Origin: Ectobacillus antri | Lineage (GTDB): Bacteria; Bacillota; Bacilli; Bacillales; Bacillaceae_G | DNA length: 64,000 bases | Direction of reading: 5' to 3' | Assembly: GCF_003852715.1 (NCBI RefSeq) | Contig: NZ_RIAV01000003.1 | Span: forward strand, 124,001-188,000 | Shown: piece by piece, positions 55,444 through 63,923 of the stretch | Position numbering within the stretch: position 1 is the stretch's first letter | Layout of the letters: every line of letters starts with the position of its first letter | Translations under genes and position numbers: made by a program | Notes under the pieces: model-generated | Database searches by the model: none | What the model saw: only the letters and a program-made list of their open reading frames with translations | Told to the model about the DNA's origin: nothing

Positions 55444-56916
55444 ATGGAAACTTCAAGCCAGTGGTCAGAAATTCAAGGTATGAAGAAAAAGTTAAGCCGA
55501 TCATATGATTTTGTGAATTATCGTAATAAGGAGGCGATTTTACCTTATTCTATTTCTTACTTTTCTTCTTTAATTAATATTGATACACTTCATCGAGAGA
55601 TGTTACCTGCAATGAATCAACAAGGTCTTTTATCTATACAAGATTTAAAAGGTGCTATTCCAATTGAAGATAGTATTATCACAACAGATAAAACAATAAT
55701 TGAAGAAAGGCTTCTTAATGGATATGTTCTTATTGAGTTGTTACATGATAAAACAAATGTCTTGTTAATCAAAGCTACAGTTAGAAAGTCCAGAAATATT
55801 AGTGCCCCAGAGAACGAATTTACTGTTATGGGGCCAAAAGAAGCTTTAATTGAAGACTTAGATACTAATATTCATTTAATAAGAAAGCGTCTCCCTATAC
55901 CGGGATTTATCACTATAGAAATGAAAATTGGAACCATGAGCCAAACGAGGGTATCTATTCTATATATTGAACATGTTACGGATGATGATAATATAAATAC
56001 AATTTTAAAACGCATTCAAGATATTCAATATGATGCGATTTCTGATGTGGCAGTTTTAAATCAAATGATAGTGGATGATTCGTTATCTATATTTCCTCAA
56101 ACTGTTGATACAGAGAGGGTAGATCGGATTGTTGGCGCTTTAAGCGATGGTTATGTAGTAATTATGTGTGATGGTTCTTCTTCTGCTATTATCGCACCAG
56201 CTACGCTTGGAATTTTGTTGACTTCATTTGAGGATTATTATCTAAATTGGATATTGGCTTCCTTTTTTAGAATTGTTCGTGTTATTTCGATTTTTTTGTC
56301 AGTGATTGTCACGCCACTATATGTTGCTATTCTTACGTATCATTATGAAATATTTCCGTCTAAATTATTAGGTACATTAATTTCATCAAGAAGTAGTATT
56401 CCGTTTCCCCCTATTATAGAGGCCCTATTTTTAGAAATCACTATCGAGTTATTAAGGGAAGCAGGTGCTAGAATGCCCTCAAAAATTGGTCAAACTTTGG
56501 GCATAGTTGGAGGAATTGTAATTGGGACTGCATCTGTACAAGCTTCGCTTACTAGCAATGTGTTATTGATTATAGTGGCATTAGCTGCTCTTGCTTCATT
56601 TACCACACCCGTGTATCAAGTAACAAATACCATACGTTTTTTGAGGTATCCATTTTTGCTATTTGCACAATTCCTAGGCTTATTTGGAATTGCTCTCTTT
56701 GGTATTTTTGTGTTAACTCATCTAATCAAGTTAACCTCTTTTAATCGACCATATCTTTCGCCTATTTATCCACCAAGAATACCAGATATGAAAGATTTCT
56801 TAATTCGTCTGCCGTTTGGCATGCAAAAATACAGACCAACCTTTTTACGTGCAAAGGATAAAACTCGTTTTTCTTTCTTTGAGGGATTTCATTTTAGAGA
56901 TTTTGATGACGATTAA
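55444..56916 (+). CDS. Spore germination receptor subunit A (GerA family)
   Basis: A 490-residue GerAA-type protein, ATG 55444 behind AGAGGTAGTGGGG. The N-terminal soluble half and a membrane half (from about 270) with five hydrophobic stretches are visible. The family block RIVRVISIFLSVIVTPLYVAI and the PPIIEALFLEITIELLREAGARMP then KIGQTLGIVGGIVIG block are diagnostic. The A subunit acts in the spore inner membrane, with B and C, as nutrient sensor. Orthologue name within the Bacillus germinant receptors cannot be decided by eye. AT rich compared with mutL, though not sharply. Confidence 0.92.
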   Translation: METSSQWSEIQGMKKKLSRSYDFVNYRNKEAILPYSISYFSSLINIDTLHREMLPAMNQQGLLSIQDLKGAIPIEDSIITTDKTIIEERLLNGYVLIELLHDKTNVLLIKATVRKSRNISAPENEFTVMGPKEALIEDLDTNIHLIRKRLPIPGFITIEMKIGTMSQTRVSILYIEHVTDDDNINTILKRIQDIQYDAISDVAVLNQMIVDDSLSIFPQTVDTERVDRIVGALSDGYVVIMCDGSSSAIIAPATLGILLTSFEDYYLNWILASFFRIVRVISIFLSVIVTPLYVAILTYHYEIFPSKLLGTLISSRSSIPFPPIIEALFLEITIELLREAGARMPSKIGQTLGIVGGIVIGTASVQASLTSNVLLIIVALAALASFTTPVYQVTNTIRFLRYPFLLFAQFLGLFGIALFGIFVLTHLIKLTSFNRPYLSPIYPPRIPDMKDFLIRLPFGMQKYRPTFLRAKDKTRFSFFEGFHFRDFDDD

Positions 56917-56931
56917 AAGGGAGGAGATTTG

Positions 56932-58014
56932 TTGCAGTCAAAAATAAAGGAAAATATGGTGATTTCCGCTTTTTTAGTTCCGTTTATCGTCCACAGTGCA
57001 CAAGTAGGGGTTGGAGTACTTGGATTTCAAGCAGAAATCTCAAAGTTGGTCGGACAGGATGCTTGGATTGTAGTTGGTTTAACAGGAATTCTTTTTCATA
57101 TTATTGTGTACATGATCTATGGCATATTTAATGGTGATTCAGTCGAATTTGTGCATATTATGCAAAAAACTTTCGGTAGCATCTTATCTTCTATATTAAA
57201 CGTTGTAATTATGGGGTATTTTATTTTGTTATCTATCGTTTTAATACGCACATATATATCTGTGGTACAGCTATGGATGTTTCCTGATTTGGCAACATGG
57301 ATTCCAGGATTCTTATATATGTTAATGATATATTATGTTCTTTCTGGCGGATTTCGAACTGTAACAGGAATTTGTTTCTTTGGCGTTATTATTCCAATGG
57401 GATTATTTTTAACGTTAGCTGTACCTTTAAAATTGGAGTTTTACTTTTTCAGGAATTTATCACCTATTATGGATCATTCTGCTTTCGAATTTATAAAAGC
57501 AACTAAAGAAATAACTTTTAGTTATCTCGGAATTGAAGCGTTATTAGTGTTCTATCCGTTTATCAAAGGTAAGTCGCAAAAATGGGCTCATTTAGGCGTG
57601 GCAATGACAACTTGTTTATATTTATATGTCGTCATAATAACAACGGTATTATTTAATGTGAATCAGTTGGATAATACACCTTGGGCTACATTGACAATAT
57701 GGAAATTTGTTGAGTTTCCTTTTGTTGAAAGGTTTGAATATATAGGTGTTGTTATGTGGAGTCTAGTGATGTTTCCTAATGTTTGTCTCTATATTTGGTC
57801 TGCAACTCGTATGGGAAAACAGCTTTTTCATATAAAACAACAAAAACTTTTAATAGGTATTCTAGCAATTGCTTTCATTTCTGTTTGTATTATACAATCA
57901 CCACCTCAAATAAAATGGTTACAAACAAATGTTAGTCTGGTCGGACTAGGAATAACATATATGCTAATTCCATTGTTATATATGATTGGTTTATTAAAGA
58001 AAAAGATGGGATGA
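56932..58014 (+). CDS. Spore germination receptor subunit B (GerB family permease)
   Basis: A 360-residue, ten-helix APC-superfamily membrane protein. TTG 56932 is preferred because GGGAGGAG lies 6 bases upstream; TTG 56929 is too close. The N-terminal SAFLVPFIVHSAQVGVGVLG then FQAEISKLVGQDAW matches GerAB proteins, followed by helices typical of the family with YVLSGGFRTVTGICFF. It is thought to bind the amino acid or nucleoside germinant. The gerA and gerC neighbours are 15 and 5 bases away, so one operon is clear. Confidence 0.92.
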   Translation: MQSKIKENMVISAFLVPFIVHSAQVGVGVLGFQAEISKLVGQDAWIVVGLTGILFHIIVYMIYGIFNGDSVEFVHIMQKTFGSILSSILNVVIMGYFILLSIVLIRTYISVVQLWMFPDLATWIPGFLYMLMIYYVLSGGFRTVTGICFFGVIIPMGLFLTLAVPLKLEFYFFRNLSPIMDHSAFEFIKATKEITFSYLGIEALLVFYPFIKGKSQKWAHLGVAMTTCLYLYVVIITTVLFNVNQLDNTPWATLTIWKFVEFPFVERFEYIGVVMWSLVMFPNVCLYIWSATRMGKQLFHIKQQKLLIGILAIAFISVCIIQSPPQIKWLQTNVSLVGLGITYMLIPLLYMIGLLKKKMG

Positions 58015-58019
58015 AATAA

Positions 58020-59093
58020 GTGAAAGTGAAAATATTTGTATTGATGTGTATATTGTTAATTACAGGTTGTGTATCACCTAAAGTAATTGATGAACTTCCT
58101 GTAGTTTTTGTTGTCGGATATGATTCAGGAGAAAATAAAAAGATGAAGGCAACCGTTGCTTCACAAGTATTTAATAGAGACCAATCCAGTTCCATATATA
58201 CGTACACAGCTAGTAGTCATACAAGTAAAGGATTACGTAATCAATTAAGTGCAATTCAAAAGCCCATTACAATTGGAAAGATAGCGGTCATTTTATTTAG
58301 TGAAGAAATGGCTTCTGAGGATAAGGGGATTACGCGCATTTTAGATAGTTATTTGCGGGATGCTACTGTCGGTAGATTAGTTACTATAGCAATTGTTGAG
58401 GGAGGGAGTGCTCACGATTTAGTTAAATACGACTATGGGTATCCTGAGGGATTAGGACCACATATTAAGAATTTAATTAATAAATCAGTTGAATTTTCTA
58501 ATTTCCCTCGCACAAATTTACATCTATACGATTATATGTATAAAGGAGCAGGAATGGATCCTTATGTACCCATTATAAATAAGAAAGGAAATAAGATACA
58601 ATTAACAGGCCTTGCTTTATTTAAAAACGATAAAATGGTTGAGAAGTTAAACCTTGAGGAGACATTTGTGTTTAATTTAATGAATGAAAAAGCAAATATT
58701 GGTGTTCATGAGCTTAAAGTGAATCATAGTGGTTATGCAAGCTTGCAGCAAGTTTCTTCTAATGTTAAATACAGGATTGAAAATCATAAAAGTGTTCCGA
58801 CAATTTATATTAATATAAGTGTAAAAGGCTCCATTAGTGAATATTCTGGTTTGCAAATTAATACTAAAGTGGAACACATGATCCAAAAAGCTCTAGAAAG
58901 AAAAATAGAATCTAAAGGGAGAAAGTTAGTGGGGAAATTTCAGAACTTAAAAATAGATCCATTATGTATTGGTGATAGAGTGAGAAGTCAAACAAGACAA
59001 TTTAATGTAGCAAATTGGAATCAAATATATCCCACAACCAAGATTGTAGTAAAGGCAAATGTTCATATATCTGGAAGTGGGGTTGTTAGATAA
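58020..59093 (+). CDS. Spore germination receptor lipoprotein subunit C (GerC family)
   Basis: A 357-residue lipoprotein, GTG 58020. The N-terminal KIFVLMCILLITGC carries the lipobox ITGC, with Cys at residue 17; diacylglycerol modification anchors it to the inner membrane. The GerAC-type core includes NYLRDA-like SYLRDATVGRLVTIAIVEGG and PYVPIINKKGNKIQLTGLALFKNDK, followed by the C-terminal domain ending with NVHISGSGVV. The ribosome site is weak (GGGATGA). It completes the A-B-C receptor. Confidence 0.92.
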   Translation: MKVKIFVLMCILLITGCVSPKVIDELPVVFVVGYDSGENKKMKATVASQVFNRDQSSSIYTYTASSHTSKGLRNQLSAIQKPITIGKIAVILFSEEMASEDKGITRILDSYLRDATVGRLVTIAIVEGGSAHDLVKYDYGYPEGLGPHIKNLINKSVEFSNFPRTNLHLYDYMYKGAGMDPYVPIINKKGNKIQLTGLALFKNDKMVEKLNLEETFVFNLMNEKANIGVHELKVNHSGYASLQQVSSNVKYRIENHKSVPTIYINISVKGSISEYSGLQINTKVEHMIQKALERKIESKGRKLVGKFQNLKIDPLCIGDRVRSQTRQFNVANWNQIYPTTKIVVKANVHISGSGVVR

Positions 59094-59235
59094 TTTACTT
59101 AAACTAAAATTATGTTAGAGTACAATTGAATGTAGTATGCACCAAGGTAATCACTACATCTATATAATTAAGATGTTATAGTGCAAGCAGGATCTTTGCA
59201 AGTGTAAAGGTAATGCTTTTAAATAAAATATATGG

Positions 59236-59268
59236 AACAAGCAGACTAAAAGTCGTCTGCTTGTTTTG
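59236..59268. terminator. Bidirectional terminator after the ger operon
   Basis: AACAAGCAGAC (59236-59246) and GTCTGCTTGTT (59255-59265) followed by TT on + strand; on the minus strand it also serves the small gene at 59285-59515. Confidence 0.85.
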
Positions 59269-59284
59269 GGTACAAAAATATTTA

Positions 59285-59515
59285 CTAAAATGGATATACA
59301 GCTCGGCCAGTTAACAGGTTATATGCTGCATTAAATTTACTTTCAATATAATCCCAGTTTTGCTCTTCATCTAGTATGCCTTGACATGCACGCATGAGGC
59401 ACAGTAATGAAAAGTCGAGCTCTTCTTTTGAAACATGAGGTGAATTTGTAGAAATGTCTACAATCATTTCATCTAATAATGCTTGTACACGTTCGTGTCT
59501 CAGTTCGGTTTTCAT
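59285..59515 (-). CDS. Small conserved-looking protein of unknown function
   Basis: A 76-residue, acidic, helical protein on the minus strand. Its start codon has a strong ribosome site, AAAAAAGGAGGG, about 6 bases upstream, which is better than most spurious ORFs have. The sequence MKTELRHERVQALLDEMIVD then ISTNSPHVSKEELDFSLLCL and ends LLTGRAVYPF; no domain or signal peptide is recognised. It is an orphan reading against ger and flanked by the inverted repeat copy C. Function is not known. Confidence 0.7.
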   Translation of the reverse strand: MKTELRHERVQALLDEMIVDISTNSPHVSKEELDFSLLCLMRACQGILDEEQNWDYIESKFNAAYNLLTGRAVYPF

Positions 59516-59610
59516 ACAATCCCTCCTTTTTTATCAAGCTATGTACAATATGGACAAACTATGTCAAATAAGCTACAATTTTATGCATGCAAGGTTGCAA
59601 TTTCTATTTT

Positions 59611-59796
59611 ATATAAGTCTACATAGCTTTTTCGATATAGAAACAGAAAGCAAATCACAGCGCCAGAACACCTCGATACATGTGTATGTTCTTACTTGAC
59701 AAGCGTATCTCTTAGGTCCTGACCGCAACTATACATTGCCCGTTCTTCTTTTCCACCCAAAAAAAGAATGTTGTTTTTTCTAGTCGTACTTATATA
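59611..59796 (-). repeat. Copy C of the dispersed ~185-bp element (inverted)
   Basis: The reverse complement begins TATATAAGTACGACTAG and ends ACTTATAT, matching copy A (4740-4924) over the full length in the same block order: ACATTCTTTTTTT, AGAAGAACGGGCAATGTAT, GGTCAGG, CCTAAGAGATACG, CAAGTAAGAACATA, GTTCTGGCGCTGTGATTTGCTTTC and TTTCTATATCGAAAAA. It lies between the small minus-strand gene and miaA. The surrounding 59516-60007 region otherwise shows no gene. No clear target duplication is visible here. Confidence 0.85.
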
Positions 59797-60007
59797 GATA
59801 AAAGAGAAGAATAGGTGATATGTAGGAGTGTTTACGATCTATGAATGATTTTAAGTAAGCGTTGTATAGTAGTTGTCCTGTGTTTGTATGTAGATTATGC
59901 AATATAAGTTTTTGTGAAATTTCATTTACTATAACAATTAGGTTTACTTGGAATGAAACTGGATATACTGTCCAAATGGACGACTTTATATAAAGAGAGT
60001 GAACGAA

Positions 60008-60943
60008 ATGAGTGCAGCAGCAAAACAAAAAGTTATCGTCATTGTGGGACCAACGGCGGTCGGCAAAACAAAACTGAGTATTGAGCTTGCTAAAATGTTT
60101 AATGGTGAAATTATTAGTGGCGATTCTATGCAGGTATATAAAGGAATGGATATTGGTACAGCAAAAGTCACTAAAGAAGAACAAGAAGGAATCCCACATT
60201 ATATGCTCGATATAAAGAAACCTCAAGAATCATTCTCAGTAGCTGAATTTCAGACGAGGGTGAGAGAACATATTGCCGACATCGCAGGAAGAGGTAAATT
60301 ACCCATTATTGTGGGTGGGACAGGATTATACATACAAGCAGCCCTGTATGATTATCAATTTACCAAAAATCGGGGCGATCAAGAGTATCGTGAAAAAATG
60401 GAGGCATTTGTGGCCAGTGAAGGCGGCGATGCTTTATTTGAAAGATTAAAGCAGGTGGACCCAGAGAGTGCGTCTCGCATCCATCCCAATAATATAAGAC
60501 GTGTAATCCGAGCTCTTGAAATCTTTGAAACAACTGGAAGGACAATGAGCGAGTCCTTAGAAGCACAGGCTCACGAGCTGTTATATGATGCACTTTTCAT
60601 TGGCCTTACGATGGAGCGGGAGAAATTGTATAAGCGTATTGATATGCGTGTGGATATGATGATGAAGCAAGGGCTTTTAGAGGAAGTAAGTCATTTGTAT
60701 GAAACAGGAATTCGAGACTGTCAGTCTATTCAAGCAATTGGCTACAAAGAGCTGTATGCTTATTTAGAAAATAGAATAAGCCTAAAAGAGGCGGTGAATG
60801 TGTTAAAAACTAATTCAAGAAGATATGCAAAGCGGCAGCTGACATGGTTCCGTAACAAAGAACACGTTATGTGGTTTGACGTGACAGAAGGACCGAAAAT
60901 ACAAGAAATTTCACATAAAGTGGAAGGATTGCTGAAACTTTAG
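60008..60943 (+). CDS. miaA: tRNA dimethylallyltransferase
   Basis: A 311-residue P-loop enzyme that isopentenylates A37 of tRNAs reading UNN codons. I choose ATG 60008, with AGAGAGTGA 6 bases upstream; GTG 59999 falls on that site. The P-loop IVGPTAVGKTKLSIELA is at the start, then GDSMQVYKGMDIGTAKVTKEE and GIPHYMLDIKKPQESFSVAEF. GGTGLYIQAALYDY follows, and the C-terminal RRYAKRQLTWFRNK is also diagnostic. Its product is modified further by MiaB (47332). It is followed by hfq, as in many bacteria. Confidence 0.97.
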   Translation: MSAAAKQKVIVIVGPTAVGKTKLSIELAKMFNGEIISGDSMQVYKGMDIGTAKVTKEEQEGIPHYMLDIKKPQESFSVAEFQTRVREHIADIAGRGKLPIIVGGTGLYIQAALYDYQFTKNRGDQEYREKMEAFVASEGGDALFERLKQVDPESASRIHPNNIRRVIRALEIFETTGRTMSESLEAQAHELLYDALFIGLTMEREKLYKRIDMRVDMMMKQGLLEEVSHLYETGIRDCQSIQAIGYKELYAYLENRISLKEAVNVLKTNSRRYAKRQLTWFRNKEHVMWFDVTEGPKIQEISHKVEGLLKL

Positions 60944-60982
60944 TAGAATAGAGGTAAGTAGAGAAAAAGAGGAGGATTTTAC

Positions 60983-61207
60983 ATGAAGCAGTCAATTAAT
61001 ATTCAAGATCAATTTTTAAACCAACTTCGCAAGGATAATACATACGTGACGCTGTATTTGCTAAACGGTTTTCAACTAAGAGGACTTATTAAAGGTTTTG
61101 ATAATTTTACAGTTCTTTTGGAAACTGATGGCAAGCAACAGCTTATTTATAAACACGCCATCTCCACATTCGTTCCACAAAAAAATGTAAGTATTGAATT
61201 AGAATAG
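60983..61207 (+). CDS. hfq: RNA chaperone Hfq
   Basis: A 74-residue Sm-like hexameric RNA chaperone. ATG 60983 follows GAGGAGG. The Sm1 motif reads [26 protein letters not shown] and the Sm2 motif [12 protein letters not shown] (the YKHAIS variant is standard in Bacillus). Residues at the start, [16 protein letters not shown], are canonical. In Bacillus its phenotypic role is smaller than in enteric bacteria. It shares the miaA-hfq order. Confidence 0.98.
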   Translation: MKQSINIQDQFLNQLRKDNTYVTLYLLNGFQLRGLIKGFDNFTVLLETDGKQQLIYKHAISTFVPQKNVSIELE

Positions 61208-61209
61208 TA

Positions 61210-61240
61210 AAAAACCTCTGTAAAGAGGTTTTTTTTTATT
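61210..61240. terminator. Bidirectional terminator between hfq and the recombinase-like gene
   Basis: AAAACCTCT, loop GTA, AAGAGGTTTT and an eight-base T run. The genes on both sides converge on it. Confidence 0.92.
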
Positions 61241-62219
61241 CTTTATTCCTCATATAGTCGTAGTAGCGCTTTAATGAGAGCTTTGTTTTAAATCCCATTT
61301 GCTTTACGATTTCTGGTTCGCTTACCTTTTCCTGAATAAGACGCAGAATATATGTGTTGCGCAAATGTTGAGCGGATATACCTTTTCGCAGTCCAGCCCT
61401 CGCTACCTCTTGCCGAATCATTTTTTGTACAGCTATTTCCGTCAAACTCTTTGGCGCATCGTTATCATACACCCACCGATATGTGTTTCGATTGAAATCA
61501 AATGCGACAAATACAGGGTCGTTTGTATGGTATTTCGGCCTAACAGCTTCTGGAATGATTTTATAGTAACTATATAATCTTTGTTTATCCTCTAATGTTA
61601 GACAAATAGTACGAGCAATTCCCGAAACTGGTGGAATAGTGATGGTGTTGTTTTCAAAGTGGATATGATGCATGTTCAATGAAACAAGCTCTTGTAAGGA
61701 TAAACCATAATCCACTAACAGCATGACAATGCAAAAATTGCGATCCATTAAAAGGGGACGTACTGGTAACTGTTTATCAGATAAACCTTCTAACGACATG
61801 ATGATGTTCTTTAGACGAACTTCTTCTTGTTCGGAAATAAAATCTTCGTCCCGTAAAGCGCGGTCAGGTTGAATGATGAAATCCATATGCTTGACTGGAT
61901 TGACTAAAGTGGGATTATCAAGCTGTAAAAAGCGGTACATTCTGTTTAAAACAATAAAAATGCGATGCATTGTTTTTTCAGAATAGTGACGAGTAGCTTT
62001 TAAGTCAGAAAAGTAATTTTCATAGTCTTTTGTGGTTAATGTAGACCATATACTATTAGAAGAAATGTCCAGTTGCTTGCGAGTCCAATGAATAAAATCT
62101 TCCAAATCATATATATAGCGTTTTATAGTTGATTGTTTTCTTCCCTTGCTTGTTAAATATGCGGCGAATTCCCGTACAGATTCGTGTAAGCTTGTATCTT
62201 CATCTTTTTTGACTTGCAT
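61236..62219 (-). CDS. Tyrosine recombinase-like protein, active site degraded
   Basis: A 327-residue phage-integrase-family protein on the minus strand. ATG 62219 has GGTGA just upstream; ATG 62234 is possible. Residues 10-100 resemble an N-terminal SAM-like DNA-binding domain (FAAYLTSKGRKQSTIKRYIYDL), and residues 120-320 the catalytic domain. Of the catalytic set, the first Arg is Ser174 (YGLSLQEL instead of GLRxxEL), the His of HxLR is Gln284 while Arg287 remains, the third His is Phe310 (MGF for LGH) and Tyr319/320 remains. It is therefore probably not a recombinase, maybe a DNA-binding protein. Convergent with hfq. Confidence 0.85.
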   Translation of the reverse strand: MQVKKDEDTSLHESVREFAAYLTSKGRKQSTIKRYIYDLEDFIHWTRKQLDISSNSIWSTLTTKDYENYFSDLKATRHYSEKTMHRIFIVLNRMYRFLQLDNPTLVNPVKHMDFIIQPDRALRDEDFISEQEEVRLKNIIMSLEGLSDKQLPVRPLLMDRNFCIVMLLVDYGLSLQELVSLNMHHIHFENNTITIPPVSGIARTICLTLEDKQRLYSYYKIIPEAVRPKYHTNDPVFVAFDFNRNTYRWVYDNDAPKSLTEIAVQKMIRQEVARAGLRKGISAQHLRNTYILRLIQEKVSEPEIVKQMGFKTKLSLKRYYDYMRNKE

Positions 62220-62355
62220 ACATTCACCATCCATTCATTTTCATAAATTATAACAGAAAATGGTGGTAAGTGTGTATTCATTAGGTAAGGAAGTCTGCGC
62301 TGAAAGCAGCTAATTAATGCATACACATCCGTGTTCTGCTAATTGGAGGTGGCTT

Positions 62356-63309
62356 ATGGACCAGTCCATACGCAAAAACAATAAAAACCAAATTAATATT
62401 GTATTAAACCATAGAAAAAAAGAAAGTGTTCCTCTTCCGCCACAGAAAATATTAACGGAAAACGTGGCTACCAAGCATGACATGCTTAGGCAAGTAGAGG
62501 AAGAAATGGGACGATTGGTCGGTATGGAGGACTTGAAAAAGATCATTAAAGAAATATACGCTTGGATTTACGTGAATAAAAAAAGGCAAGAAATGGGCTT
62601 GAAAGCGGAAAAGCAGGTTCTTCATATGTTGTTTAAAGGAAATCCGGGTACAGGAAAGACGACAGTTGCACGTATTATCGGCAAATTATTATTTCAAATG
62701 AATGTATTGTCTAAGGGACACTTAATTGAAGCGGAACGTGCAGATTTGGTGGGAGAATATATTGGTCATACAGCTCAAAAAACGCGTGAGCTTATAAAAA
62801 AGGCAATGGGTGGCATTTTATTTGTGGATGAAGCATATTCATTGGCGAGAGGTGGGGAAAAAGATTTTGGAAAAGAAGCAATAGATACTTTGGTGAAGCA
62901 TATGGAAGATAAGCAACATGACTTTGTTTTAATATTGGCTGGGTACTCCAGAGAAATGAATCATTTTCTATCCTTAAACCCGGGTCTGCAATCACGCTTT
63001 CCTTTCATTGTCGAGTTTCCCGATTATACGGTCAATCAACTGATTGAGATTGGTAGACGCATGTACGAAGAGCGGGAGTATCAACTCTCGAGAGAAGCGG
63101 AATGGAAGTTGCGCGACCATTTAAATGCAGTCAAGTACTCTTCTGGTCTTACCTCCTTCAGCAACGGGCGCTATGTACGGAATATCGTTGAAAAATCCGT
63201 ACGCTCACAAGCGATGAGATTGCTATCGCAGGATTCTTACGATAAATTCGATTTACTTACAATTTCAGGAAGTGATTTAGAGTGTGATGAAGAGCCGCCT
63301 ATTTTATAA
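62356..63309 (+). CDS. spoVK: Stage V sporulation protein K (AAA+ ATPase)
   Basis: A 317-residue CbbX/SpoVK-type AAA+ ATPase needed for spore maturation in B. subtilis. ATG 62356 follows TTGGAGGTGG. Walker A GNPGTGKTT begins at about residue 95, and Walker B is GGILFVDEAYSLARGGEKDFG. VGEYIGHTAQKTRELIKKA and LSLNPGLQSRFPF are typical pore and sensor segments. Nearly whole-length agreement with remembered SpoVK. The stop lies within the terminator hairpin. Expression is expected to depend on sigma-E, but I cannot name the promoter. Confidence 0.97.
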   Translation: MDQSIRKNNKNQINIVLNHRKKESVPLPPQKILTENVATKHDMLRQVEEEMGRLVGMEDLKKIIKEIYAWIYVNKKRQEMGLKAEKQVLHMLFKGNPGTGKTTVARIIGKLLFQMNVLSKGHLIEAERADLVGEYIGHTAQKTRELIKKAMGGILFVDEAYSLARGGEKDFGKEAIDTLVKHMEDKQHDFVLILAGYSREMNHFLSLNPGLQSRFPFIVEFPDYTVNQLIEIGRRMYEEREYQLSREAEWKLRDHLNAVKYSSGLTSFSNGRYVRNIVEKSVRSQAMRLLSQDSYDKFDLLTISGSDLECDEEPPIL

Positions 63310-63325
63310 GTTAGGCGGTTTTTTT
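63294..63325 (+). terminator. spoVK terminator
   Basis: CCGCCTA and TAGGCGG with TTTTTTT, overlapping the stop codon. Confidence 0.88.
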
Positions 63326-63350
63326 ACATACTACAAAAGGGAGGTGTGCT

Positions 63351-63923
63351 ATGCATACATACGAAAACTTTGCAAAGCTGGCGCAGTGCGAGGTAGAGCA
63401 TGTAGATTATCAAATCTTATGTGTAAGAAGAAATGCTGAAATAACGGTGCTTGCTATTCACGGTGGGACGATTGAGTCTGGAACCTCAGAGTTAGCCAGT
63501 GATATTGCAGAGGCTTTACATGCAAGCTTTTATACATTTCAAGGATTAAAAAATAATCCAAAACTTCATATTACATCAGCTCAATTTGACGAACCGAGAG
63601 CGGTAGAGCTTGTACAAACATCATCGTATGTAGTTTCTGTACATGGAGCGTATGGTGACACGGCCGTAACTTATATAGGAGGAAATGATGGGGAGTTAAA
63701 GCGAATTGCCACAGCACACTTATTAGATGCCGGCTTTTTAGTAAAGGAGGCGCCTGGTAGAATTAATGGTGACAGTCCTACTAATATTGTGAATCGCAGT
63801 AAAAACGGAAGAGGTCTGCAGCTTGAGTTGACCAAAGCGCAGCGCAAATTATTACAAATGAGTGTCAATGCCTACGACGCTTATGTACAAGCAATTGTAC
63901 AAGCAGTAAAAAAAGTAATGTGA
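63351..63923 (+). CDS. Poly-gamma-glutamate hydrolase family protein
   Basis: A 190-residue protein of the zinc peptidase-like PghP/YjqB family (DUF867), ATG 63351 behind GGGAGGTG. The zinc-binding region is AIHGGTIESGTSELASDIA, followed by SVHGAYGD and GRGLQLELTKAQRK. Phage and Bacillus relatives cut poly-gamma-glutamate; others have unknown function. No signal peptide is present, so it should be cytosolic unless released by lysis. The C-terminus is complete (KKVM). Confidence 0.88.
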   Translation: MHTYENFAKLAQCEVEHVDYQILCVRRNAEITVLAIHGGTIESGTSELASDIAEALHASFYTFQGLKNNPKLHITSAQFDEPRAVELVQTSSYVVSVHGAYGDTAVTYIGGNDGELKRIATAHLLDAGFLVKEAPGRINGDSPTNIVNRSKNGRGLQLELTKAQRKLLQMSVNAYDAYVQAIVQAVKKVM

